Source: Betaproteobacteria bacterium (GTDB taxonomy: Bacteria > Pseudomonadota > Gammaproteobacteria > Burkholderiales > SG8-41). Taken from it: a DNA stretch of 64,000 bases. This document shows, in pieces, positions 24,583-32,673 of the stretch (its first letter is position 1; each line of letters opens with the position of its first letter). Under the pieces are notes generated by a model. That model saw nothing but the letters and a program-made list of their open reading frames with translations. It was not told the DNA's origin and searched no databases. The stretch lies in the NCBI GenBank assembly GCA_029863175.1, contig JAOTVX010000016.1, positions 1-64,000 of the forward strand. Direction: 5' to 3'. A program made the translations under genes and the position numbers.

Positions 24583-25092
24583 ATGCCATTACCAGAACTG
24601 GATACGATAGATTGGAAGATCCTGGACCGGCTGCAGCAGGACGCGCGCATCGCCAATGTCGATCTTGCGCGCGCAGTCAATCTGTCCCCCTCGCCATGCC
24701 TGAACCGGGTGCGCCGGCTGGAGGCCGAAGGAATCGTCAGCCGCCACGTGACGCTGCTCGATCCGCTCAAGCTCGGTCTCACGGTGAGCGTTTTCATTCA
24801 GGTTAGCCTGGAAAAGCAGATGCGAAATGCGCTGGATGCGTTCGAGAGCTCGGTGCTGGCGCGCGGGGAGGTGATGGAGTGCTACCTGATGACGGGCGAC
24901 GCGGATTATCTTCTGCGAGTCGTAGTGCCGGACATGCCGTCACTCGAGCGCTTCATCGTGGACTACCTTGCACGGATCCCCGCCGTGTCGAACATCCGCT
25001 CGAGCTTCGCGCTGAAACAGGTGAAGTACCAGACCGCACTGCCCCTGCCAGTGTCGCCGGCTGGTAAGGAAGGGAAGCGATCGCGCTCGTGA
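24583..25092 (+). CDS. Lrp/AsnC family transcriptional regulator
   Basis: A 169-residue feast/famine regulator. The N-terminal HTH is [47 protein letters not shown]; the C-terminal RAM (ligand) domain covers about 70-150 with [32 protein letters not shown] and [25 protein letters not shown]. Members sense amino acids and often regulate the neighbouring gene; here the AceE-type E1 is divergent, so it is the likely target. A 2-oxoacid or amino-acid signal (methionine, threonine or branched chain) is plausible but not shown. Confidence 0.95.
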   Translation: MPLPELDTIDWKILDRLQQDARIANVDLARAVNLSPSPCLNRVRRLEAEGIVSRHVTLLDPLKLGLTVSVFIQVSLEKQMRNALDAFESSVLARGEVMECYLMTGDADYLLRVVVPDMPSLERFIVDYLARIPAVSNIRSSFALKQVKYQTALPLPVSPAGKEGKRSRS

Positions 25093-25196
25093 CTCTTATC
25101 ACCCATCACCCATCACCCGGCAGGAGTGGCTTCACCGATTGTTTCTTTACCGTCGTTGGCGCAGCATGGCATCGGCTTTTTAGGGAGGGGCGACTC

Positions 25197-25625
25197 ATGA
25201 ACGCACTATGCACCCTGGTCAAGACGTACGGCCCGCTGCTCGGGCGGATTCTGATTACGGTCATCTTCCTGCGGTCGGCTTTCGGCAAAATCACCGGATT
25301 TTCAGTGGTGGCAGCTGGAATGGCAAAGAAGGGCATGCCCTTTGCCGAATTCTTGCTCGTGGGCGCGATCGCGTTCGAGATCGTTGGCAGCCTGATGGTG
25401 CTGTTTGGCTGGAAAGCGCGCTGGGGAGCATTGCTTCTCGTCCTCTTCACGATTCCCGCGACGCTCTTCTACCACGATTTCTGGAACATGGAGGCAGCGC
25501 AATACCGGGGCCAGTTGAATCACTTCATGAAAAACCTCTCCATCGTTGGCGCGCTGATCTTCGTGATAGGCATGGGCCCGGGTCCGCTCAGCCTGGAGAA
25601 GTCGCGGGAGCAGCCCGGTTCGTGA
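25197..25625 (+). CDS. DoxX family membrane protein
   Basis: A 142-residue integral membrane protein with four predicted hydrophobic segments: LLGRILITVIFLRSAFGKI, FLLVGAIAFEIVGSLMVLFG, GALLLVLFTIPATLFYHDFW and NLSIVGALIFVIGMGPGPLS. The F-x-x-S..GK.-GF N-terminus is typical of DoxX/SURF4-like proteins, linked in some bacteria to thiosulfate or quinone redox and oxidative stress. ATG 25197 follows ggaggggcgactc, a strong ribosome site. Its TGA overlaps the GTG start of the aminotransferase by 4 bases (gtga), implying translational coupling. Confidence 0.9.
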   Translation: MNALCTLVKTYGPLLGRILITVIFLRSAFGKITGFSVVAAGMAKKGMPFAEFLLVGAIAFEIVGSLMVLFGWKARWGALLLVLFTIPATLFYHDFWNMEAAQYRGQLNHFMKNLSIVGALIFVIGMGPGPLSLEKSREQPGS

Positions 25626-26806
25626 TCAGACCGCGGCAAAGTACCCCGCGCCTCGCGCAGCGGGCACAGGAGATCGAGCCGTTCCACGTCATGGCGATCC
25701 TTGCGCGCGCGCGGGAGCTGGAAGCGCAAGGGCACGATATCGTGCACATGGAGGTGGGCGAGCCGGATTTCCCGACGCCGGAGCCGGTGCGCCGGGCCGG
25801 CATCGCGGCGCTCGAGAAAGGAGAGCTCTATTACACGCCGGCGCTCGGACTCTCCGAGTTGCGGCAAACGATCGCGCGCTTCTACGGCCAGCGCTACGGG
25901 GTCACGGTCTCACCTGCGCGCGTCATCGTCACGACCGGGGCATCCGGCGCGCTCATGCTCGCGTGCGCTGCGCTCGTCGATGCGGGCGATGAGGTGATCC
26001 TTGCCGATCCCGGCTATCCGGCCAATCGCCAGTTCGTGCGCGCGATGGGGGGCGTGCCGAAGTCTGTGCCGGTGGACGCGTCGAGTGCCTACCAACTCGC
26101 CCCCGATCACCTCGAGCGCGCATGGGGAGAGCGTACTGCCGCTGCACTCGTCGCTACGCCATCCAATCCCACGGGCACGCTGATCTCGACGGAGCGCCTC
26201 GCGGCAATGGTGGAGATCGCGCGCGCAAAAGAGGGAACACTGATCGTGGACGAGATCTATCACGGGCTCGTCTACGAGGGCGACCCCACCACGGTGCTCG
26301 CGCTTGCCGACGACGTCTTCGTGATCAACAGTTTCTCCAAGTACTTCAACATGACAGGGTGGCGGCTGGGCTGGATGGTGGTCCCGGAGAGCTATATCAC
26401 CAGCATCGATCGGCTCTCGCAGAATCTGTATCTTGCGGCGCCCACGACAGCCCAGTACGCAGGGCTTGCCGCATTCGAGCCGGAGACGCTTGCCATCCTC
26501 GATGGTCGAGTGAAGGAGTTCAAGGCGCGGCGCGACTACCTGCTCCCCGAGTTGCGCCGCCTTGGCTTCGACATCCCGGTGACGCCGCAGGGCGCGTTCT
26601 ACATTTACGCGGGCTGCGCGAAGCACACGGGCGACAGCTTCGTGTTTGTGCGCGACTTGCTGGAGCGGGCAGGCGTCGCGATTGCGCCGGGGAACGACTT
26701 CGGCTCTAATCAATCTGAGAAATACGTGCGTTTTGCCTACACGAACTCGATCGAGCGGCTCAAGGAGGGTGTGCGCCGCATTGCCCGCTTCCTTAGGGCG
26801 CGATGA
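25622..26806 (+). CDS. Class I/II pyridoxal-phosphate aminotransferase
   Basis: A 394-residue fold-type I aminotransferase. IVHMEVGEPDFPTPEPV and YTPALGLSELR are N-terminal landmarks; TTGASGALMLAC binds phosphate; TPSNPTGTLIS contains the conserved Asn; LIVDEIYHGLVY the Asp and Tyr; and SFSKYFNMTGWRLGW the pyridoxal-phosphate lysine, about residue 239. The final Arg motif is YVRFAYTNSIERL. The group resembles AspC/AlaT-like or LL-DAP aminotransferase relatives; amino-donor specificity is not evident. It starts at GTG 25622, overlapping doxX by 4 bases. Proximity to the E1 and the AsnC-type regulator suggests amino-acid catabolism, an inference from context. Confidence 0.93.
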   Translation: MIRPRQSTPRLAQRAQEIEPFHVMAILARARELEAQGHDIVHMEVGEPDFPTPEPVRRAGIAALEKGELYYTPALGLSELRQTIARFYGQRYGVTVSPARVIVTTGASGALMLACAALVDAGDEVILADPGYPANRQFVRAMGGVPKSVPVDASSAYQLAPDHLERAWGERTAAALVATPSNPTGTLISTERLAAMVEIARAKEGTLIVDEIYHGLVYEGDPTTVLALADDVFVINSFSKYFNMTGWRLGWMVVPESYITSIDRLSQNLYLAAPTTAQYAGLAAFEPETLAILDGRVKEFKARRDYLLPELRRLGFDIPVTPQGAFYIYAGCAKHTGDSFVFVRDLLERAGVAIAPGNDFGSNQSEKYVRFAYTNSIERLKEGVRRIARFLRAR

Positions 26807-26862
26807 GTGACGGGTGACGGGTGACGAGTGACGAGTGACGAGTGATGAGTGATGAGTGATGA
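26806..26862. repeat. 7-bp tandem array (gtgacgg/gtgacga/gtgatga)
   Basis: About eight heptamers drift gradually from gtgacgg to gtgacga to gtgatga, beginning at the aminotransferase stop codon (atgagtgacgg). The following gene has its own ribosome site (ctggaggagatc). Confidence 0.85.
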
Positions 26863-26883
26863 AGTAACCTGGAGGAGATCGAA

Positions 26884-27516
26884 ATGAGTGGCGTTCCCAG
26901 TATCGAGTGCAAACCGGACGGTCCCTATCTCGTCAAGGACCTTGAAGATTTTCGGAACTCGAGGTCAGACCGTATTCCGACCAAGCCCGTCATCGCGCTG
27001 TGCCGGTGCGGGGGGTCTGCTAACAAGCCGTTCTGCGATGGCACGCACCGGAACAATGGGTTCTCCGGCGCGAAGCTGGCTGACGGTAGCGCGGACAAGC
27101 AGGACAGCTACCGGGGTCAGAAGATCACTATTCACGACAATCGGGCTATTTGCGCGCACGCGGGGCATTGCACCGACGGGCTTGCCGCGGTGTTCAAGTA
27201 CGGGAAGGAACCCTGGATTGATCCGGATGGGGCCAATGTCGAGGCCATTATCGAGGTTATTCAAAAATGTCCCTCCGGTGCGCTGAGCTACTCGCTTGGC
27301 GGCGATAAGAGTCAGGTCGCGGCGTTGAAACCGTCAATCACTGTCACGAAAGACGGACCATACCAAGTTGTCGGAGACGTCCAGCTAATGGGTGAGTCAT
27401 GGGGCCAAGGGGCCTTGAAGGAGCGTTACACGTTATGCCGTTGCGGGGCCTCCAAAAACAAGCCTTTTTGCGATGGGAGTCATTGGCAGGTCGGATTCAA
27501 GGACGAGAAGAACTAA
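26884..27516 (+). CDS. Multi-domain CDGSH iron-sulfur protein with a central (4Fe-4S)-type domain
   Basis: A 210-residue protein with three cluster sites. First CDGSH: CRCGGSANKPFCDGTH at about 40-55. Centre: a divergent 4Fe-4S mono-cluster domain with CAHAGHC (about 94-100) and CPSGAL (about 132). Second CDGSH: CRCGASKNKPFCDGSH at about 183-198. CDGSH motifs bind 2Fe-2S with three Cys and one His, and the first site here ends GTH rather than GSH. The tandem layout matches the known bacterial architecture of CDGSH-Fer4_19-CDGSH proteins. Probable soluble electron-transfer or redox-sensing role. Start is ATG 26884 after ggagga. Confidence 0.92.
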   Translation: MSGVPSIECKPDGPYLVKDLEDFRNSRSDRIPTKPVIALCRCGGSANKPFCDGTHRNNGFSGAKLADGSADKQDSYRGQKITIHDNRAICAHAGHCTDGLAAVFKYGKEPWIDPDGANVEAIIEVIQKCPSGALSYSLGGDKSQVAALKPSITVTKDGPYQVVGDVQLMGESWGQGALKERYTLCRCGASKNKPFCDGSHWQVGFKDEKN

Positions 27517-27717
27517 CGAAGTCCCAGGTTCCATGTTTAAAGTTCCATGTTCCAAGTTCAATGTTCAAAGCGGGGAACTTCGCGTGCGACGTTCGTCCAA
27601 CCTTGAACCTTGAACCTTGAACCTTGAACCTTGAACCTTGAACCTTGAACCTTGAACCTTGAACCTTGAACCTTGAACCTTGAACCTTGAACCTTGAACC
27701 TTGAACCTTGAACGCTT
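27517..27717. repeat. 7-bp tandem array (ccttgaa), about 17 units
   Basis: An uninterrupted run of ccttgaa from about 27597 to 27712 ends 5 bases before the next start codon. A degenerate preface (gttccatgtttaaagttcca) occupies 27527-27570. This is the longest perfect array in the window and leaves no room for a normal ribosome site for the next gene. Confidence 0.9.
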
Positions 27718-28179
27718 ATGGCTCTCCAATCTCCCGCCCGTCGTCGAGTGCTCTACAGGATTACGCGGCTTGGTGGCGCGGCGCTTGCGTTAACCGGCGT
27801 CTCGCTGAGTGCTGTCCGCGCCGCCGCTCCCGACGCTGAGCGACAGCGTTTCATGGCGCATGCGTATGAGATGCGCCGACGCGCGATCGCAAGCGGCGAC
27901 CAGGCATTCGGCGCGGTGGTCGTGAAGAACGGCCAGGTCGTTGGCGAAGGCGTGAGCGCGGTGCTGACGACGCCCGACCCGACCGCCCATGGTGAGATGC
28001 AGGCGATTCGCGACGCCGCGCGCCGGCTCGGTTCCGCGAAGCTGGCAGGTTGCGAGCTCTACACGACATTCCAGCCATGCCAGATGTGCGAAACTGCCGC
28101 GTATTGGGCCGGAATCGAGCGTATCTTTTACGGCGAGGCGGTGACGGACGGCGGAGCCCCGCGTTACCGTAGTTGTTAA
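27718..28179 (+). CDS. Exported nucleoside/cytidine deaminase-like protein
   Basis: A 153-residue zinc deaminase of the CDA/TadA-like fold. Zinc motifs: TAHGEMQAI (H-x-E, about residue 92) and TTFQPCQMCETAAYWAG (P-C-x-x-C, about 119-124). FGAVVVKNGQVVGEGVS is the first strand pair; the guanine-deaminase-like YG.A.TDGGAPRYR end follows. An N-terminal ARRRVLYRITRLGGAALALTGVSLSAVRAAA looks like a Tat-type signal peptide, unusual for this fold. Start at ATG 27718 follows the ccttgaa array directly. If the signal is real, the enzyme acts in the periplasm; alternatively translation begins later and it is cytoplasmic. Confidence 0.82.
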   Translation: MALQSPARRRVLYRITRLGGAALALTGVSLSAVRAAAPDAERQRFMAHAYEMRRRAIASGDQAFGAVVVKNGQVVGEGVSAVLTTPDPTAHGEMQAIRDAARRLGSAKLAGCELYTTFQPCQMCETAAYWAGIERIFYGEAVTDGGAPRYRSC

Positions 28180-28184
28180 GACTT

Positions 28185-28420
28185 TAGCCGCAGATAAACG
28201 CAGATGAACGTGGATCAGATCAAAATCGAAATAGACAGGATTAACAGGATTCACAAGATTCCTTTTTCAACGTTTTGGTTTCGATCTTGTTAATCTTGTA
28301 AATTATATTTTTGCCGGCGTGTATCGGCGTTTATCAGCGGCTCAACGGTTCTACTCTTGTTTTTGGTCTTCTCTTTCTTGTAGATATAAATCTGTGTTTA
28401 TCCGCGTTCATCTGCGGCTA
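28185..28420. repeat. Concentric palindrome: D arms around C arms
   Basis: Outer D arms lie at 28185-28215 (tagccgcagataaacgcaga) and 28391-28420 (tctgtgtttatccgcgttca and onward). Inner C arms are at 28234-28260 and 28282-28303, separated by ctttttcaacgttttggttt. The C core including this loop recurs in opposite orientation at about 60.6 kb. An F-like tract (ggcgtgtatcggcgtttatc) lies at 28315-28335. Confidence 0.85.
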
Positions 28421-28930
28421 ATTTTTCTTTTTGCGTTGCTGCAGTGTCCCGCGGTGCTTGCCGCGGCTACGACGTATCCCGTGCCTGAGAGTGCGTTCAA
28501 CGTCGGGCACGCAGCGATTCGACCCGGCCGCACCGAGCAGGACCATTTCTCGATCAAGCTCGCGTTTCCGTCGGCCGCCGTAATTGATCATTACCGCGGC
28601 TATTTCTCGAGATTCATCGAGTGCCGCGGCCGCGGCACGCCATGGGAGGCCGGCCCCGATGCGTCCACGCAGACACCGAAGTTCGTTCATCAGATGGTTC
28701 GACACTGGGTGACGGAAGATAACCGCGAAGTGATTACGCTCGCCATTCGCTATACTTCCGCGGGCACCGATTGGAAGGACCGCCCGGACAACGATGTGCA
28801 GCGCGTCACCCTGTTGTACGAGAAAGTCTTTGACGCGAAACGGGCCGCACGCTCGGAAGGTTCCTCGTGCGATGACAGGCCCGTGCCCCAACGCCGAGCG
28901 CCACGGCCGGGGCCCTTCATCGCGCCCTAG
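28394..28930 (+). CDS. Hypothetical exported protein whose start lies in a D repeat
   Basis: About 178 residues from GTG 28394, or 203 from an upstream GTG at 28319; not recognised. From GTG 28394 the N-terminus FIRVHLRLIFLFALLQCPAVLAA is a good Sec signal peptide cleaved near AAATT. The mature part has PVPESAFNVGHAAIRPGRTEQDHFSIKL, a FIECRGRGTPWEA patch with one Cys, and DWKDRPDNDVQRVTLLYEK. A C-terminal basic, proline-rich tail follows (RPVPQRRAPRPGPF). The signal-peptide n-region is encoded by the right D arm of the adjacent palindrome. Neighbouring genes give no functional hint. Confidence 0.55.
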   Translation: MFIRVHLRLIFLFALLQCPAVLAAATTYPVPESAFNVGHAAIRPGRTEQDHFSIKLAFPSAAVIDHYRGYFSRFIECRGRGTPWEAGPDASTQTPKFVHQMVRHWVTEDNREVITLAIRYTSAGTDWKDRPDNDVQRVTLLYEKVFDAKRAARSEGSSCDDRPVPQRRAPRPGPFIAP

Positions 28931-28972
28931 TCGACCGTCGGCGCGATGAATGCGGGATGATGCGCCTCGAAC

Positions 28973-29073
28973 CTGGTGATGTGAACGGGTGATGGGAACT
29001 GGTGACGGAGATACTGGTGATGAAGTGCAATGCGCTTTTCCGTCACCATCTTTTATCACCATTATTCATCACC
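28973..29073. repeat. G-family hairpin
   Basis: Left arm 28973-29023 (ctggtgatgtgaacgggtga and onward) and right arm 29041-29073 (cgtcaccatcttttatcacc and onward) lie between convergent genes. It could fold into a long imperfect stem. Confidence 0.75.
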
Positions 29074-29085
29074 TCTTACCAAAGA

Positions 29086-29817
29086 TCAGAGTGATCGAAG
29101 CAGCAATGACACGCCGCTCAGCGTGAGCAAGGTGCCGATCACGCGCGCCGCGTGATCGCGCGAGATATTCAGGTGCAGGCGGTTGCCGCACCACAGGCCG
29201 ATGGCCATGACGGGTAAGAGCAGCGCCGCGGTGACGAGGACATCCTTGGTCATGAGGCCCGCGAGGGAGAAGAGGAGGATTCGGCCGACCGTGGTGACCA
29301 TGAAGACCACCGGCATCGTGGCCCGGATCTGCTCGGGCGTCGAGCCGCGGCCCACGAGGTACATGACGTAGAATGGTCCGCCGACGCCAAAAACCGACGA
29401 CGTCGTTCCGCCGAGGAGCCCGAATGGCGCCGCCATCCAACGCCCGAATCGAAAGGCCGATTCTCGCTTCACCGCATAGTAGATGCCATAGGCAGTGATG
29501 AACGCGCCCAGGGTTGGGAGCAGGAACTCGCCCGGCACGCTCACCAGTATGGAAACGCCGATCAGCATTCCCGCGACGAGAAAAGGGAGCATCGGCAGGA
29601 CGTCGCGCTTGTTCACCCCTTCACGCAGCCGGAACCCTTGTGAGTACGAGGCGGTCGCGTCGAGCAGGACGACCACCGGCACGGCAAACTTCAGTGGAAA
29701 AACGTGTGCCAGCAGCGGAATTGCGATCAGCGTGGAGCCGAAGCCGGAGATGCCGAAGATCACGTACGCCCCCAGGACCGTCAGCGGCGCGACGACGATG
29801 ATGACAATCGAGGGCAT
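29086..29817 (-). CDS. TauE/SafE family sulfite exporter-like permease
   Basis: A 243-residue membrane protein with about eight hydrophobic segments. The two repeated TauE halves start with YVIFGISGFGSTLIAIPLLAHVFPLKFAVPVVVLLD and PFGLLGGTTSSVFGVGGPFYVMYL, the G-x-G-G-G-x family pattern. Members move sulfite, organosulfonates or related anions, but most are of unknown substrate. It reads leftward after ppc with only about 15 bp between the genes, so it is probably co-transcribed with ppc, though a functional link is not obvious. Confidence 0.9.
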   Translation of the reverse strand: MPSIVIIVVAPLTVLGAYVIFGISGFGSTLIAIPLLAHVFPLKFAVPVVVLLDATASYSQGFRLREGVNKRDVLPMLPFLVAGMLIGVSILVSVPGEFLLPTLGAFITAYGIYYAVKRESAFRFGRWMAAPFGLLGGTTSSVFGVGGPFYVMYLVGRGSTPEQIRATMPVVFMVTTVGRILLFSLAGLMTKDVLVTAALLLPVMAIGLWCGNRLHLNISRDHAARVIGTLLTLSGVSLLLRSL

Positions 29818-29832
29818 ACGGCCGATCGCGGC

Positions 29833-32601
29833 TCAACCCGAGTTGCGCAAGCCGGCGGCGATTCCGTTTATCGTGAGGTGAAGCGCGCGCCGCGTGCGTT
29901 CGTCCGTGTCGCCGCCACGGTAGCGCTTGAGCAAATCGACCTGGAGGTGGTTGAGGGGATCGAGATACGGAAAGCGATTGCGTATCGACCGCGCGAGCAC
30001 CGGGTTGTCTGCCAGCAGTTCCTCTTGCTGTGTGATTTCCGCGAGCCACTTGCGGCCACGGTGCCATTCCGCGGCGATGCGGCCAAAGATCTCCCGCCGC
30101 AAGTCGACATCCGGAACGAGCTCGGCGTAGCGCGAGGCAATCGCGAGGTCGGTCTTGGCAAGCACCATGTCCATGTTCGACAGCACGCTGCGGAAGAAGG
30201 GCCACTCCGAATGCATTTCGCGCAGCTCGTCGAGCGTACCGAGCTTCTGCGCGATGCATTCCTCTGCCGCGGTGCCGAACCCGTACCAACCGGGCAGCAT
30301 CAGCCGGCACTGGCTCCAGCTGAACACCCACGGGATCGCGCGCAGATCCTCGACGCGTTGGGTGCCGTGGCGGCTGGGGGGGCGGCTGCCGATGTTGAGG
30401 TCGGCAATTTCGGCAATCGGCGTCGACGCTCGGAAGTAGTCGGTGAAGCCGGCTGTTCCGACGGTCAACTTGCGATAGGCGCGCAACGCCGAAGCGGAGA
30501 GCGCATCCATGATTTCGGCATGTCGCTGGCGCCGTGAATGCGGCGGACGCCGGCCCAGGCTGGCCTCGAGCGCTGCGGCCGCCAGTGTCTCGAGGTTGCG
30601 GTGTCCATTCTCCGGATCGGCGTACTTGCCGGCGATCACCTCACCCTGCTCGGTGAGGCGCAGCGCACCGTCCACGGTTCCCGCCGGCTGCGCGAGAATA
30701 GCGTCATAGCTCGGGCCGCCACCGCGGCCGACGGTGCCGCCGCGGCCGTGGAAAAGGCGCAGCCGGACACCGTTCTTGCGGCATACCGCGAGCAGCGCCG
30801 ATGCGGCCTTGTATAGCGACCAGTTCGAAGTGAGGTACCCGCCGTCCTTATTGCTGTCCGAGTAGCCGAGCATCACTTCCTGGACGCTGCCACGCGCATC
30901 CACCCATGCGCGGTAGAGCGGCAGGCTTAGCGCCGCATCCAGGATGGCGCCGCAACGCTCGAGATCGGCGATCGACTCAAACAGCGGGATGACGTCCATT
31001 TCGAGCATCGGTGTCGCTCCGCCGCCAGCGGGCCGGTAGAGGCCCACTTCGCGCAGGAGGACGCCGACCTCGAGAAAATCCGAGACCGATTGGCAGTGCG
31101 AGATCACGTAGTGGGGCACCGCGCGCGGGCCCAGTCGCCGCCGTCCCTCAGCCGCCTCCGTGAGAATTGCCAGTTCCTCCAGCACCGAGGTCGAATAGGG
31201 AAGGTGCGGATTGCGCAACAGCCGCGGTCCCGCAAGCTCGCGCGCGAGCAGCGTTGTGCGCGAGCCCTCATCGAGACTGGTGTAGCCAGCCTCGACCCCG
31301 GCGCGCGCCAGCAGCTCGGCCACGGCAGCCTCATGCCTCGCGGAGCTCTGCCGCAGGTCGATTGGCGCCAGATGAAATCCGAATACACTCACTTTTCGCC
31401 GTAGCTCGCGCAGCCGCCCCCCCGCGAGCCGCTCTGCACCCTGCGCAGCGAGGCTGCGCTCGATGGTATCGAGGTCCGCCGCGAAACCTTCTGCGTCGGC
31501 ATACGGCTCGCGGGCAGAACGCGGCGCGCGGACCGGGCGCAAGCCGGCGAGCGCACCGGCGCTCGCCGCCAGCCGGGCGTAGATTCCCGTCAGCGCGCGG
31601 CGGTAGGGCTCGTCTACGCGGTAAGGCGAATCGTCCTCGGAGGCCTCGACCAGTGCACGAATCTCCGCCGGCTCAGGCTTGATGCGAGTCGAGAGCGACA
31701 GCTCGCGGCCGAGCGCGTTGACCTCCTCGAGGTAGTGGCCGAGGATGAGTCGCGTCTGTTCGCGCAGTGCAAACGCGAGCACCTCGGGGTTGACGTGAGG
31801 ATTGCCGTCTCGATCGCCGCCAATCCACGTGCCGACGGTGAGAAAGGGCGGCAGCCAGGGCGTGCGCTCGAGGCCGAGGCGCTTCTGGAGCCTGGTCTCT
31901 ATCCCGGAATAAAGCCGGGGCAGCTCCGCAAGGAAGGTCAGCCTGAAGTACGCCAGGCCGTTCTCGATTTCGTCAGCGACGGCGAGCTTCGCCAGCCGCA
32001 GCATCGAGGTCAGCCACAAACGCAGCACCTCGCGTCGCAACGCCTCGTCGCGTTCAGGAGTCGGCGGGGCATCGACCAGCCGCGCGATTCCGCGCTCGCA
32101 TTCGAGTATGCTCTGGCGCTGCACTTCGGTGGGATGGGCTGTCAGCACGGGGCTCACGTGCGCGCGGCTGAACCATTGGACGATCGCCTCGCCCGTAGCG
32201 CCCGCTTCGAGCGCACGTTCGAGCGCAAACGCGACGCTACCCGAGGGCGCCCGGCCATCCATGGCATCCCCGCGCTCGCGACGGTTCCGCTCCGCGTCCT
32301 CGGCGATGTTGATCAGATACGAGAAGTAGCTGAACGCGCGCACGACGTGCAGCGTTTGCTCGATGTCGAGGGCGTCGAGTTGTTGCTCGAGGTCGGCCTC
32401 GACGGCGGGCGCCTGGGCATCCTCGTCGGTTTTCGCGCGGCGAAAGCCGACTGCTGTCTGCCGAATGCGTTCGATGCGCTCCAGAGTCGCCGCGCCGACC
32501 TGCTCCCGTATCACGTCTCCGAGCAGACGTCCCAGGAGCCGCCGGTCTTCGCGCAGGCGGCGCTCGTCGTTCTCCAGCAGGCTGTCGGGCGCGTCGTCCA
32601 T
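29833..32601 (-). CDS. ppc: Phosphoenolpyruvate carboxylase
   Basis: A 922-residue PEP carboxylase forming oxaloacetate from PEP and bicarbonate for anaplerosis. The catalytic His is in VLTAHPTEVQRQSI (about residue 173); LRLFHGRGGTVGRGGGPSYDAILAQP is the glycine-rich active-site loop; the region RAIPWVFSWSQCRLMLPGWYG is also diagnostic. The family's C-terminal QNTG is changed to RNSG (GLRNSG at the end). There is no N-terminal phosphorylation site of plant type. Start is ATG 32601. It is divergent from the phosphatase gene, with 72 bp between. Confidence 0.97.
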   Translation of the reverse strand: MDDAPDSLLENDERRLREDRRLLGRLLGDVIREQVGAATLERIERIRQTAVGFRRAKTDEDAQAPAVEADLEQQLDALDIEQTLHVVRAFSYFSYLINIAEDAERNRRERGDAMDGRAPSGSVAFALERALEAGATGEAIVQWFSRAHVSPVLTAHPTEVQRQSILECERGIARLVDAPPTPERDEALRREVLRLWLTSMLRLAKLAVADEIENGLAYFRLTFLAELPRLYSGIETRLQKRLGLERTPWLPPFLTVGTWIGGDRDGNPHVNPEVLAFALREQTRLILGHYLEEVNALGRELSLSTRIKPEPAEIRALVEASEDDSPYRVDEPYRRALTGIYARLAASAGALAGLRPVRAPRSAREPYADAEGFAADLDTIERSLAAQGAERLAGGRLRELRRKVSVFGFHLAPIDLRQSSARHEAAVAELLARAGVEAGYTSLDEGSRTTLLARELAGPRLLRNPHLPYSTSVLEELAILTEAAEGRRRLGPRAVPHYVISHCQSVSDFLEVGVLLREVGLYRPAGGGATPMLEMDVIPLFESIADLERCGAILDAALSLPLYRAWVDARGSVQEVMLGYSDSNKDGGYLTSNWSLYKAASALLAVCRKNGVRLRLFHGRGGTVGRGGGPSYDAILAQPAGTVDGALRLTEQGEVIAGKYADPENGHRNLETLAAAALEASLGRRPPHSRRQRHAEIMDALSASALRAYRKLTVGTAGFTDYFRASTPIAEIADLNIGSRPPSRHGTQRVEDLRAIPWVFSWSQCRLMLPGWYGFGTAAEECIAQKLGTLDELREMHSEWPFFRSVLSNMDMVLAKTDLAIASRYAELVPDVDLRREIFGRIAAEWHRGRKWLAEITQQEELLADNPVLARSIRNRFPYLDPLNHLQVDLLKRYRGGDTDERTRRALHLTINGIAAGLRNSG

Positions 32602-32673
32602 AAATGGCGCACCTATTATAGTGCGCGCCAGCGGCTACAATAGTCACATGTCACGAGTCACGAGTTTTAGCTC

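Noticed and set aside
27597..27712. Possible CRISPR array
   Set aside because: Contiguous 7-bp units with no spacers; no cas genes in the window.
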